This document shows, in pieces, positions 26,114 through 34,331 of a DNA stretch of 42,982 bases. The stretch is from Alphaproteobacteria bacterium (GTDB lineage Bacteria; Pseudomonadota; Alphaproteobacteria; UBA828). The stretch lies in NCBI GenBank assembly GCA_016869195.1, contig VGET01000004.1, forward strand, positions 1-42,982, given 5' to 3'. The stretch's first letter is position 1, and every line of letters begins with the position of its first letter. The notes beneath the pieces were generated by a model that worked only from the letters and a program-made list of their open reading frames with translations, had not been told where the DNA came from and searched no databases. The translations under genes were made by a program, and so were the position numbers.

Positions 26114-26847
26114 ATGAAGGTCGAACGGTCTAGTACGACAGCGCGAGGCGTGGGCGACGCCCGGCGTCCCCAGGGGCTGGCGCGCGCGGGCGTCTCCAAT
26201 GGTGAGACCGGCTCGGCCCACATCATCGCCGATACCGCGGAGGTGCTGGGGATTCCCGTCACCGAGCTGACACCCAAGGTCCGTGCCGCGATCATGGGCC
26301 TGATGGCCGAGGTCGCGCGCCTGCGCGAGGAGCTCACCCGCAGCAAGGGCCGCATCGACCATCTGGAGAAGCTCGCCGACCAGGATTCGCTCCTGCCGAT
26401 CCACAATCGCCGCGCCTTCGTGCGCGAGCTGACCCGCGCGATCTCCATGACCGAGCGCTATGGCACGCCGAGCTCGGTTATCTATTTCGACGTAACGGCA
26501 TGAAGCGCATCAACGACTCGCTCGGCCACGGTGCCGGCGACGTCGCGCTCCATCGTGTGGCCGACCGCCTGCGCACCAGCATCCGCGATTCCGACATCGT
26601 GGGGCGGCTCGGCGGCAACGAGTTCGGCGTCATCCTGTTCAGCGCTGATTCAGACGCCGCGCAAATCAAGGCCACCACCTTGGCCGAGGCGGTGCAGAGC
26701 GATCCGCTGGTCTATGACAATGCCGAGATCAAGCTCACGGTGACGTTCGGCACCTACACGTTTCTCGGCAAGGAGGACGCGGTGCAGGTGCTCGCCGCGG
26801 CCGACGAGGCCATGTACGCGCGCAAGCAGACCATCATGCCGGCCTAG
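26114..26847 (+). pseudogene. GGDEF domain protein with one frameshift and GGNEF signature
   Basis: The product would be a soluble 244-aa protein with a disordered N-terminus, a helical/coiled-coil segment ([20 protein letters not shown]) and a GGDEF domain. The frame breaks at about 26493: gac gta acg gca tga is read where gac gta aac ggc atg would give the conserved FDVNGMKRIND. One missing A in a short A run explains it. The I-site RDSD is kept five residues ahead of the signature, but the signature is GGNEF rather than GGDEF or GGEEF (codon AAC at 26617-26619). Loss of that acidic residue normally abolishes c-di-GMP synthesis, so the protein may be a degenerate sensor even if the frame is intact. 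Confidence 0.8.
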
Positions 26848-26882
26848 AAGGTCGGTCGGCCCAACAGCTCTCCCTTCAAGCA

Positions 26883-26917
26883 GGCGTCAGAAACGCCACG
26901 GGCGCCTTGCGGCGCCC
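26883..26917 (-). terminator. Possible terminator after the first DUF465 gene
   Basis: Two hairpins lie just past the stop of the minus-strand DUF465 gene: GGGCGCC-TTGC-GGCGCCC (26900-26917) and GGCGT-CAGAA-ACGCC (26883-26897). There is no good T-tract, so termination efficiency is doubtful. Confidence 0.35.
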
Positions 26918-26922
26918 ATTGC

Positions 26923-27120
26923 TCAAGCGATGATGTTTGGCACCATCGCGCTTTCAAGCTTGGCGATCTGATCCTTCAACGCGAGTTTTCGCTTTTTCAA
27001 CCGTCGGAGCTGGACTTCGTTCAGGTCGACCGTCTCGGCGAGACGGGTGATGACTTCATCAAGGTCGCGATGCTCAACTCTCAACTCAACAAGCTTCTGC
27101 TCTGCCTCGACACGTTCCAT
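26923..27120 (-). CDS. YdcH/DUF465 family small protein, copy 1
   Basis: The 65-aa protein is of the DUF465 (YdcH) family, short helical hairpins with no settled function. It contains the typical VELRVEHRDLDEVITRL then LRRLKKRKLALKDQIAKLE. I chose the ATG at 27120, which has GAGGAG 7 nt upstream; a frame to 27225 has no family match. A second member is encoded 0.9 kb away, on the other side of ubiX. Confidence 0.85.
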   Translation of the reverse strand: MERVEAEQKLVELRVEHRDLDEVITRLAETVDLNEVQLRRLKKRKLALKDQIAKLESAMVPNIIA

Positions 27121-27159
27121 CAATGCACTCCTCAGCGGCAGACCAAGATGACAAAAAAA

Positions 27160-27187
27160 ATATAACACCGCGTCGGATCGGCCCCAA
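27160..27187 (-). promoter_or_regulatory. Predicted promoter of the first DUF465 gene
   Basis: On the minus strand TTGGGG (27182-27187) and TTATAT (27160-27165) are separated by 16 nt, in an unusually A/T-rich stretch for this genome. Transcription would start about 33 nt upstream of the DUF465 ATG. Confidence 0.45.
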
Positions 27188-27277
27188 TCGCTTTTTGGCT
27201 CGCCCGATGTTCCGGGCGTTATCATTCAAGTATTTGAAATTAATAAGGATTTTTTGCGATAGGCAACCTTGCCGCGA

Positions 27278-27943
27278 TCACCGCTCACGCTCGCGCAGAC
27301 GCGCCGGCAAGGCCTCGATCGAGCCCTCCGCCGGAGTGGCCGCCAGCGCCCGAGTCGCGAGTGATTTTGTCTCGCGCCAGCGGTGCGACAGGCCGGAATC
27401 GAGCTCGAACAAATCGAGCAGGCGGCCGACCGAATGGTCGATCACCTCGTCGATCGTCTGGGGCTTCGGATAGAGCGCGGGCATGGCGGGCGCGATGATC
27501 GCGCCGAGTTCCGCCAGCTGGGTGAGGGTGCGTAAATGGCCGAGATGGAGCGGCGTTTCGCGCACCATCAGCACCAGGCGCCGCCGCTCCTTCAGGCACA
27601 CATCGGCGGCGCGGCTGAGCAAGGTTGTGGTGACGCCGGTCGCGATTTCGGACATCGAGCGGATCGAGCACGGCGCAATGATCATGCCCGCCGTGCGAAA
27701 AGAGCCGCTTGCGATCGGGGCACCCAAATCCGCCGGAGAATGCGACACGCTCGCAAGCGCCTTGACGTCCTTCGGGCTCAGCTCAGTCTCGTAGCCGAGC
27801 GTCATCTCACCCGCCCGACTGAGCACGAGGTGGGATTCCACTTCGAGCGCCCGCAGGGCCTCGAGCAGCCGCACGCCATAGGCGACGCCCGAGGCGCCGC
27901 TGATGCCGACGACGAGCCGCATCGGTGTGGTCAAGGGCGGCAC
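27278..27943 (-). CDS. ubiX: UbiX family flavin prenyltransferase
   Basis: UbiX joins dimethylallyl phosphate to FMN to make prenyl-FMN, the cofactor of UbiD decarboxylases in ubiquinone synthesis. The 221-aa product has the flavin-binding start RLVVGISGASGVAYGVRLLE, the middle segment GMIIAPCSIRSMSEIATGV, the RRRLVLMVRETPLHLGHLR signature and APAMPALYPKPQTIDEVIDH. The start is either GTG at 27943 or ATG at 27922; neither has a good ribosome site. It lies between two DUF465 genes. No ubiD is in the window. Confidence 0.93.
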   Translation of the reverse strand: MPPLTTPMRLVVGISGASGVAYGVRLLEALRALEVESHLVLSRAGEMTLGYETELSPKDVKALASVSHSPADLGAPIASGSFRTAGMIIAPCSIRSMSEIATGVTTTLLSRAADVCLKERRRLVLMVRETPLHLGHLRTLTQLAELGAIIAPAMPALYPKPQTIDEVIDHSVGRLLDLFELDSGLSHRWRETKSLATRALAATPAEGSIEALPARLRERER

Positions 27944-28013
27944 TCCATGGCATTATCATGGTGGTGTAATGACGGGCCGCCAAGGGCCCGCAGCGCGGAG
28001 ATCTCGGAAAAAG

Positions 28014-28253
28014 ATGATCGGATTGGGAGAGCTCGTCAATTCTGAGGGGGAGTTCGGTGTCGATGACTACCGGGCGTGCTTGGCCGCCAAGCACGCGAAC
28101 CTCGAACGAGCGATCCAGGAGGAATGGGAGCGGCCGGCACCGGACCAGATTTCTCTCACCGCACTCAAGCGCCGGCGCCTCAAGGTGAAGGACGAGATCG
28201 TCCGCCTGCGCACGGGCAAGGCCATCGGCCGCCGCCTGGCCGCCCCGGCCTAG
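28014..28253 (+). CDS. YdcH/DUF465 family small protein, copy 2
   Basis: The 79-aa protein is a second DUF465-type hairpin, with DDYRACLAAKHANLERAIQE and LTALKRRRLKVKDEIVRLR. The ATG at 28014 has GGAA close upstream. It is divergent from ubiX and ends 7 nt from the convergent hldE stop. It differs clearly from copy 1, so it is not a recent duplicate. Confidence 0.8.
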   Translation: MIGLGELVNSEGEFGVDDYRACLAAKHANLERAIQEEWERPAPDQISLTALKRRRLKVKDEIVRLRTGKAIGRRLAAPA

Positions 28254-28260
28254 GAAAGCC

Positions 28261-29724
28261 TCAGCGCTTCAGGCGCTCGATCGTCCGCGTGGTCGAGAAG
28301 CCGGGCTCGAGCGTGGCCAAGAGCACCCGACCGCCATAGGACTGCACGAAACTGCCGCCGACCACTTGATCGAGCGCATAGTCCGCGCCCTTGATCAGCA
28401 CATCGGGCCGGAGCGCCTCGATCAGCGCGATGGGGGTGTCGGCCTCGAACAACACGACGAGATCGACCAGCTCGAGCGAGGCCAGCACCTCGGCCCGCGC
28501 GGCCTCGTTCTGCACCGGCCGCTCCGGCCCCTTCAGACGCTTGACCGACGCATCGCTGTTGAGGCCTACGACTAGCCGGTCGCAGGCGCCGCGCGCCTGA
28601 CGTAAGAGCGCCAGGTGGCCCGGATGCAGCAGGTCGAAGCAGCCATTGGTGAAGCCGACGCACTTGCCCTCGGCGCGCCAGCGGCTGACCGCATCGACCG
28701 CATCGGGCAGGAGCATCAGCTTGGCGTCCTGCGCGGTGCGGTCGTTCGCGCGCACCGCGCGCTGCAACTCGACGCCGTGCGCAACCGCCGTGCCGGTCTT
28801 GCCCACGACAATGCCGGCCGCGGCGTTCGCCAACAGCGCCGCCTCGACCGGATCGACGCCCTGGCCGAGCGCCGCCGCAAAGGTCGCCACCGCGGTGTCG
28901 CCCGCGCCCGAGACGTCATAAACCTCGCGCGCCTGCGCCGGGAGATGCTCCACGCGGCCATTGGCGGCGACATAGGTCATGCCCTCATGGCTCCGCGTCA
29001 CCAGGACGGCCTCGATGCCGCAGCGCTCGATCAGCGCCCGCGCGCCCTTCACGATCGCCGCCTCGCTGTCGAGCCGCTCGCCGACCGCGGCCGAGAGCTC
29101 GCCGCGATTGGGTGTCACCACGCTCGCGCCGCGATAACGCGCGAAGTCCGCGCCCTTGGGATCGACGACGACGGGGTGGCCGGCCGCGCGCGCGCGCGCG
29201 ATGACCGCCTGCACGACCTCGGGCGTGATCACGCCCTTGGCATAGTCCGAGATCACGATCGATGACGCCTGGGGCGTAAGATCGCCGACGAGCGCGATCA
29301 GGCGCTCGGCCGTGCGAGCCTCGATCGGGCGCGTGGTCTCGGCATCGGCGCGCAGCAATTGCTGGTTCCCTGCAACGAAGCGGGTCTTGACGGTTGAGGG
29401 GCGCCCGGCCTCGATCAGGAGATAAGGCTCGAGCTGCGGTTCCTTGCCGACCATGGTGGTGAGCTGGCGGCCGACCTCGTCATCGCCGATCACCGCGATC
29501 AGCCAGGCGCGCGCGCCGAGCGCGGTGACGTTGCGCACCACATTGCCGGCCCCGCCCAGCATGGCGCGCTCACGCTCGATGCGCAGCACCGGCACCGGCG
29601 CCTCGGGCGAGGTGCGCTCGACGCCGCCATAGACATAGCGGTCGAGCATGAGATCGCCGATGCAGAGCACCTGACTCAGCGCCAGGCGTTCGACCAGGTT
29701 GAGCATGGAGGCCGGCTCGATCAT
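28261..29724 (-). CDS. hldE: Bifunctional heptose-7-phosphate kinase/heptose-1-phosphate adenylyltransferase
   Basis: HldE supplies ADP-heptose for lipopolysaccharide core. The 487-aa protein fuses a ribokinase-like domain (about 1-320; GDLMLDRYVYGGVERTSPEA, AMLGGAGNVVRNV, YDVSGAGDTAVATFAAAL) to a cytidylyltransferase-type domain (about 345-487; GFTNGCFDLLHPGHLALL). Both active-site regions are intact. The ATG at 29724 gives full length; another ATG at 29706 is possible. It implies that the host makes heptose-containing LPS. Confidence 0.96.
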   Translation of the reverse strand: MIEPASMLNLVERLALSQVLCIGDLMLDRYVYGGVERTSPEAPVPVLRIERERAMLGGAGNVVRNVTALGARAWLIAVIGDDEVGRQLTTMVGKEPQLEPYLLIEAGRPSTVKTRFVAGNQQLLRADAETTRPIEARTAERLIALVGDLTPQASSIVISDYAKGVITPEVVQAVIARARAAGHPVVVDPKGADFARYRGASVVTPNRGELSAAVGERLDSEAAIVKGARALIERCGIEAVLVTRSHEGMTYVAANGRVEHLPAQAREVYDVSGAGDTAVATFAAALGQGVDPVEAALLANAAAGIVVGKTGTAVAHGVELQRAVRANDRTAQDAKLMLLPDAVDAVSRWRAEGKCVGFTNGCFDLLHPGHLALLRQARGACDRLVVGLNSDASVKRLKGPERPVQNEAARAEVLASLELVDLVVLFEADTPIALIEALRPDVLIKGADYALDQVVGGSFVQSYGGRVLLATLEPGFSTTRTIERLKR

Positions 29725-29837
29725 GCGCTCATGATAACGGATTCGGCCGGATCATGGTTAACGGGGGTTAACGCGTCGGGCTTGCGGGGCGCCGAGCGAG
29801 CGGCCACCATGGGGTCACGGGGAGGCGAACAAGAACA

Positions 29838-31148
29838 ATGACCGCTGGGCGTGCCGAATATCAGCGCCGGCTGACCAGTCCGGACGAAGCCGTGTCACGC
29901 CTGAAGCCGGGGCAGCGGCTGATCCTGCCGACCTTTGCCGGTGCGCCGCCTGCGCTTGTCGCGGCGCTCGGGCGCGGGGCGGCAGAAGGTGCGCTTCGGG
30001 ACGTCACGATCAGCGCGATCCTGCCGGGGCGTGACATCGCGCGCCATCTGGTGAAGCCGGAGCTCGCCGGCAAGTTCAAGTGGGACTCGCTCTTCTGCGC
30101 CGGCTGTGATCGGCCGGGCGTATTCACCGGCCAATACGACATGACGCCGATGCATTTCGGCCAGATGCCGCGCATCCTGCGCGCCATGCCGGCGCATGCG
30201 ATCATGGCACTGGCCTCGCCCCCCGACGCCGAGGGCTTCGTCAGCCTCGGCATCAGTGTCGACTATTCGCGCTCGATGTTCGATTACGCGCCCTACCGCG
30301 TGGTCGAGATCAACCCGAACGTGCCGCAGGTGCGCGGGCCGTGCCGGATTCACCTGAGCCAGATCGATGCGCTGGTCGAAAGCGACGACCCGATCGCAGA
30401 GCTGCCCGAGCCCGCGCTTGGCGATGAGGAGCGCGCGATCGCCCGCTTCATCGCCGATCGGATTCCCGACGGCGCCACGATCCAGCTCGGCTATGGCGCG
30501 GTGCCGAGCGGCGTCGGCCTCGCGCTCACCGGGCACAAGCGGCTTGGCATCCACACTGAGATGTTTGTCGATCCGATGCGTGTCCTGATCGAGGCCGGCG
30601 TCGTCGACAACAGCGAGAAGACGTACAACCCGGGCATCACGCCTTTCACGTTCGTCGGCGGCAGTGCCGCGACCTATCGCTTCCTGCACGGCAATTCGAT
30701 GATCGAGGGCCACCCGGTCGAATACACCAACGACCCGGTGGTGATCGCGCGCCACAAGCGCATGATCTCGGTCAACGCGACGCTTGCGGTCGACCTCACC
30801 GGCCAGGCCTGCTCCGAATCGATCGGCGGCATGCAATATAGCGGCACCGGCGGTCAGGTCGATTTCGTGCGCGGCGCGACGATGTCGGATGGCGGCAAGT
30901 CGTTCCTGTGCACGAGCGCGACCGCGAAGCACGGCACGATCTCGTGCATCGTCGATGCCCTGCCGCCCTCAGCGGTCATCACCACCGCGCGCACCGACAT
31001 CGATGCCGTCGTCACCGAATATGGTGTCGCGGAACTCCGCGGCCGCTCGCTGCGTGACCGCGCCCAGGCGCTGATCGCGATCGCCCATCCGAAATTCCGC
31101 GATTCGCTCGAGGAGGCCGCCCGCGCCCGCGGCCTCGGCAAGCGCTGA
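29838..31148 (+). CDS. Acetyl-CoA hydrolase/transferase family CoA-transferase
   Basis: The 436-aa enzyme is of the acetyl-CoA hydrolase/4-hydroxybutyrate CoA-transferase family, which moves CoA from acetyl-CoA to another acid through a glutamyl-CoA intermediate. The likely catalytic residue is Glu241 in LGIHTEMFVD. Other signatures are IQLGYGAVPSGVGLAL, GGQVDFVRGATMSDGGKSF and VVTEYGVAELRGRSLRDRA. GGGAGG precedes the ATG. It is followed 33 nt later by an acyl-CoA synthetase gene, so the two probably form an operon for activating short-chain acids. The acceptor acid cannot be stated from the sequence. Confidence 0.9.
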   Translation: MTAGRAEYQRRLTSPDEAVSRLKPGQRLILPTFAGAPPALVAALGRGAAEGALRDVTISAILPGRDIARHLVKPELAGKFKWDSLFCAGCDRPGVFTGQYDMTPMHFGQMPRILRAMPAHAIMALASPPDAEGFVSLGISVDYSRSMFDYAPYRVVEINPNVPQVRGPCRIHLSQIDALVESDDPIAELPEPALGDEERAIARFIADRIPDGATIQLGYGAVPSGVGLALTGHKRLGIHTEMFVDPMRVLIEAGVVDNSEKTYNPGITPFTFVGGSAATYRFLHGNSMIEGHPVEYTNDPVVIARHKRMISVNATLAVDLTGQACSESIGGMQYSGTGGQVDFVRGATMSDGGKSFLCTSATAKHGTISCIVDALPPSAVITTARTDIDAVVTEYGVAELRGRSLRDRAQALIAIAHPKFRDSLEEAARARGLGKR

Positions 31149-31181
31149 TCCCATCGAGTTCTCTGTGCCACGGAAAAGATC

Positions 31182-33086
31182 ATGACAAGCCGCTATGACG
31201 AGGTCTATGCGCGGGCCAAGACCGCGCCCGAAGCGTTCTGGGCCGAAGCCGCCGAGGCGGTGAGCTGGACCAAACGCTGGGACCGCGTGCTCGATTTCGA
31301 TCGTGCGCCGTTCGCGCGCTGGTTCGTCGGGGCCGAGCTCAACACCTGCTACAACGTGCTCGACCGCCATGTCGAGGCCGGGCGCGGCGCGCAGATCGCG
31401 CTGATCCATGACAGCCCGGTCACCCAATCGGTGCAGAAGCTCTCTTATGCCGAACTGCTCGATCGGACCGCGCGCTTCGCTGGCGTGCTGAAGGGCGCGG
31501 GCGTCGGGCGCGGCGATCGCGTGATCATCTACATGCCGATGATCCCGGAAGCCGTGGTCGCGATGCTCGCCTGCGCGAGGCTCGGCGCGATCCACTCGGT
31601 CGTCTTCGGCGGATTCGCCGCGCCGGAGCTGGCCGCGCGCATCGATGATGCGTCGCCCAAGGTGATCGTCTGGGCGAGCTGCGGCATCGAGGTCAACCGC
31701 GTCATCCCCTATAAGCCGATGATCGATGAGGCGCTGAAGCTCGCGACCCACAAGGTCGCGCGCTGCGTGCTCATTCAGCGCACGGCGCAGCGAGCAGAGC
31801 CGGTGCCGGGCCGCGATCTCGACTACGAGAGCGAGATGGCGCGGGCAATGCCGGTCGCCTGCCTTCCCGTCCTGGCGACCGACCCGCTCTACGTGCTCTA
31901 CACCTCGGGCACCACCGGCAAGCCCAAGGGCATTGTGCGCGACAATGGCGGCCACATGGTCGCGCTCAATTGGAGCATGAAGAACATCTACGCGATGAAG
32001 CCGGGCGAGGTGTTTTGGGCCGCGTCCGACATCGGTTGGGTGGTCGGCCACTCCTATATCGTCTACGCGCCACTCGCCTATGGCTGCACCAGCATCCTCT
32101 ACGAGGGCAAGCCGGTCGGCACGCCCGATGCCGGCGCCTATTGGCGGCTGATCGCCGAGCACCAGGTGAAGGTGCTGTTCACCGCACCGACCGCGTTTCG
32201 CGCGATTCGCCGCGAGGACCCCGAGGCGACGCATCTTTCGCGCCACGATCTCTCGCGCTTCGAAATCCTGTTTCTCGCGGGCGAGCGCACCGACCCCGAC
32301 ACGCTGATCTGGGCGCAGACCAAGCTCAACCGCCCGGTGTTCGATCATTGGTGGCAGACCGAGACCGGCTGGCCCATGGGCGCGAATTGTGCGGGGCTCG
32401 GCGCGCTCCCGGTCAAGCCTGGCTCACCGACCAAGGCGGTGCCCGGCTATCGCATCGGCGTGATGGACGAGAAGGACAAGCCGGCGCCGGCCGAGACCAT
32501 CGGACCAATTGTGGTGGAACTGCCGCTGCCGCCCGGTTGCCTCCCCACGCTCTGGAACAATGAGGACGGCTGCCGGCGGGCCTATTTCGAGCGCTATCCG
32601 GGCTATTACTTGACCGGCGATGCCGGCTACATCGATCGCGATGGCTACCTCTACATCATGAGCCGCACCGACGACGTCATCAACGTCGCGGGCCATCGGC
32701 TTTCGACCGGCGCAATGGAGGAAGCGCTCGCGCGCCACCGCGATGTCGCCGAATGCGCGGTCATCGGCGTCTCGGATTCGCTCAAGGGCCAGGTGCCGCT
32801 CGGCTTCGTGGTGCTCAAGGCCGGCGTAAACCGGCCCGATGCCGACATCCTCAAGGAGCTGGTGCAGCTCGTGCGCGAGCAGATCGGCCCGGTTGCGGCC
32901 TTCCGCCAGGCGCTCGTGGTCAACCGTCTGCCCAAGACCCGCTCGGGCAAGATCCTGCGCGGCACCATGCGGAAGATCGCCGACTGCGAGGCCTATGCCA
33001 TGCCCGCGACCATCGACGATCCCGCGACCCTGGACGAAATCCGGTCGGCCTTGCGCACGGTCGGCTATGCCGGGACGACCGCCTGA
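31182..33086 (+). CDS. Propionyl-CoA synthetase-like acyl-CoA synthetase
   Basis: The 634-aa AMP-forming ligase is closest in layout to propionyl-CoA synthetase (PrpE/ACSS3 type). It shows the P-loop YTSGTTGKPKGIVRDNGGHM, DIGWVVGHSYIVYAPL, the DHWWQTETGWP core, YLTGDAGYIDRDGYLYIMSR, and the catalytic Lys in KTRSGKILRGTMRKIAD. Short-chain acids (propionate, butyrate, acetate) are likely substrates. The start ATG has GGAAAAG upstream. It follows the CoA-transferase gene on the same strand. Confidence 0.9.
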   Translation: MTSRYDEVYARAKTAPEAFWAEAAEAVSWTKRWDRVLDFDRAPFARWFVGAELNTCYNVLDRHVEAGRGAQIALIHDSPVTQSVQKLSYAELLDRTARFAGVLKGAGVGRGDRVIIYMPMIPEAVVAMLACARLGAIHSVVFGGFAAPELAARIDDASPKVIVWASCGIEVNRVIPYKPMIDEALKLATHKVARCVLIQRTAQRAEPVPGRDLDYESEMARAMPVACLPVLATDPLYVLYTSGTTGKPKGIVRDNGGHMVALNWSMKNIYAMKPGEVFWAASDIGWVVGHSYIVYAPLAYGCTSILYEGKPVGTPDAGAYWRLIAEHQVKVLFTAPTAFRAIRREDPEATHLSRHDLSRFEILFLAGERTDPDTLIWAQTKLNRPVFDHWWQTETGWPMGANCAGLGALPVKPGSPTKAVPGYRIGVMDEKDKPAPAETIGPIVVELPLPPGCLPTLWNNEDGCRRAYFERYPGYYLTGDAGYIDRDGYLYIMSRTDDVINVAGHRLSTGAMEEALARHRDVAECAVIGVSDSLKGQVPLGFVVLKAGVNRPDADILKELVQLVREQIGPVAAFRQALVVNRLPKTRSGKILRGTMRKIADCEAYAMPATIDDPATLDEIRSALRTVGYAGTTA

Positions 33087-33272
33087 ACCGCGGTAAAGTG
33101 GCAAGACTTGGGCCGCGCCCGGCCCGGTCTGCGGTATTCCTATATCGAATGATCGATTATTGGGGCCAAGCCGCCCAAAAAACTTATCCCCATAAATCTT
33201 ACGTTTACTTTAGGGCGTAAGGCTGAGCTGTCCGAGCATAACTGTGCGAAATGCATAGGACGGAAGAGAGCG

Positions 33273-34223
33273 ATGTCGGCCCTGAATCTCGCAGATATTC
33301 AGGTTCTCCTGGTTGAGCCCAATGAGAAGGAGCGCCTGCCGCTCCACCAGGGCCTCCTTGCGCGCGGGATCAAGGGCGCCGCCGCGGTGTCCTCAGTCGA
33401 GGAAGCGGCGTCGATTGCGCGCAAGCGCCTGATCGACATGACCATCGCGGATGCCGAGCTTCCTGCAGGCGACGCCATCACCTTCAATCGCTCGATCCGT
33501 GTCGGCCAGATGGGTCGCAACCCGTTTCTCGTCAGTGTCTGCACGCTCGCAAATACCCTCGAGAACGTCGTGCGGCAGGCCGCGCATGACGGCCCCGACC
33601 TAGTGCTCGCCAAGCCGGTGACCATCGGCAAGTTGCTCGATCGGTTGACCAGCGTGATTCACTCGCGACCGTCTTTTTTGGTGACCGACGCCTATGTCGG
33701 GCCGGACCGGCCGCAAATCGCCAGGCCGCAAGAGAACGCCACGCGGGTCGAGGTGCCCAACACGCTGGCCGACAAGGCGCTCGAGCGCTTCGACGTCAAC
33801 CGCGCGGTCTCCGCCATCGATGCGGCACGCTCGCTGGTCGAGCGCCTTGCGCTGACCCAAGCCGCGCAGACGATCTCGACCCTGACCCACCAGATCGTCA
33901 ACAGCTTCGACACCGGCACGCTCGATGAGAGCGCAAACCCAGCGCTCAGCACGCTGTTCGACCGGTCCCGCGAGATCGCCCGTCGCTTGAAGGGTACGCA
34001 GGAGGAGTCGGTCGCCGAGATGTGCATGAGCGTGATGAAAGTCTCGGTCGACCTTCAGCGTGCCATCAAGTCACCCGCGGTCAAGGATGTTCGGCTGCTT
34101 CAGAACCTCGGCATGGCGATCCACATGTCGATCACGTCGGAACGGCAGGTCGAGCACCTCTCCACACGGATCGCGAAGTCCGTCATGGAGGCGAAGTTCC
34201 GCCGCGTGGCCAAGCAGTCCTGA
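33273..34223 (+). CDS. Receiver-like protein with helical C-terminal domain, paralogue 1
   Basis: The 316-aa protein starts with a CheY-like receiver fold (about residues 8-130). VLLVEPNE replaces the usual VDD pair with Glu-Pro; an Asp is present where phosphorylation would occur (DMTIADAEL), and the Lys of LAKPV is kept. A linker with YVGPDR, a motif I associate with alphaproteobacterial receiver proteins, joins it to a helical C-terminal domain (VKDVRLLQNLGMAIHMS, STRIAKSVMEAKFRR). I do not know a named function. The gene at 34332 is a close paralogue in tandem. GGAAGAG precedes the ATG. Confidence 0.75.
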   Translation: MSALNLADIQVLLVEPNEKERLPLHQGLLARGIKGAAAVSSVEEAASIARKRLIDMTIADAELPAGDAITFNRSIRVGQMGRNPFLVSVCTLANTLENVVRQAAHDGPDLVLAKPVTIGKLLDRLTSVIHSRPSFLVTDAYVGPDRPQIARPQENATRVEVPNTLADKALERFDVNRAVSAIDAARSLVERLALTQAAQTISTLTHQIVNSFDTGTLDESANPALSTLFDRSREIARRLKGTQEESVAEMCMSVMKVSVDLQRAIKSPAVKDVRLLQNLGMAIHMSITSERQVEHLSTRIAKSVMEAKFRRVAKQS

Positions 34224-34331
34224 CACTTTGCGCCATTCGCCGGCACCTTGATAACCGCTTCTTAACCCGCGCCCGCGAGCATGGGCTCTGGCCTGCCAAG
34301 GCCGCGCCAACGCAGCGAGAAGGACGCGCTC

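Noticed and set aside
29758-29771. TTAA-N6-TTAA near the hldE/CoA-transferase spacer as a CtrA site
   Set aside because: The CtrA consensus spacing is 7, not 6, and one near match in a spacer is not evidence.
30969-32348. 459-codon minus-strand frame opposite the CoA-transferase and synthetase genes
   Set aside because: It lies inside two conserved plus-strand genes and has no recognisable motif.
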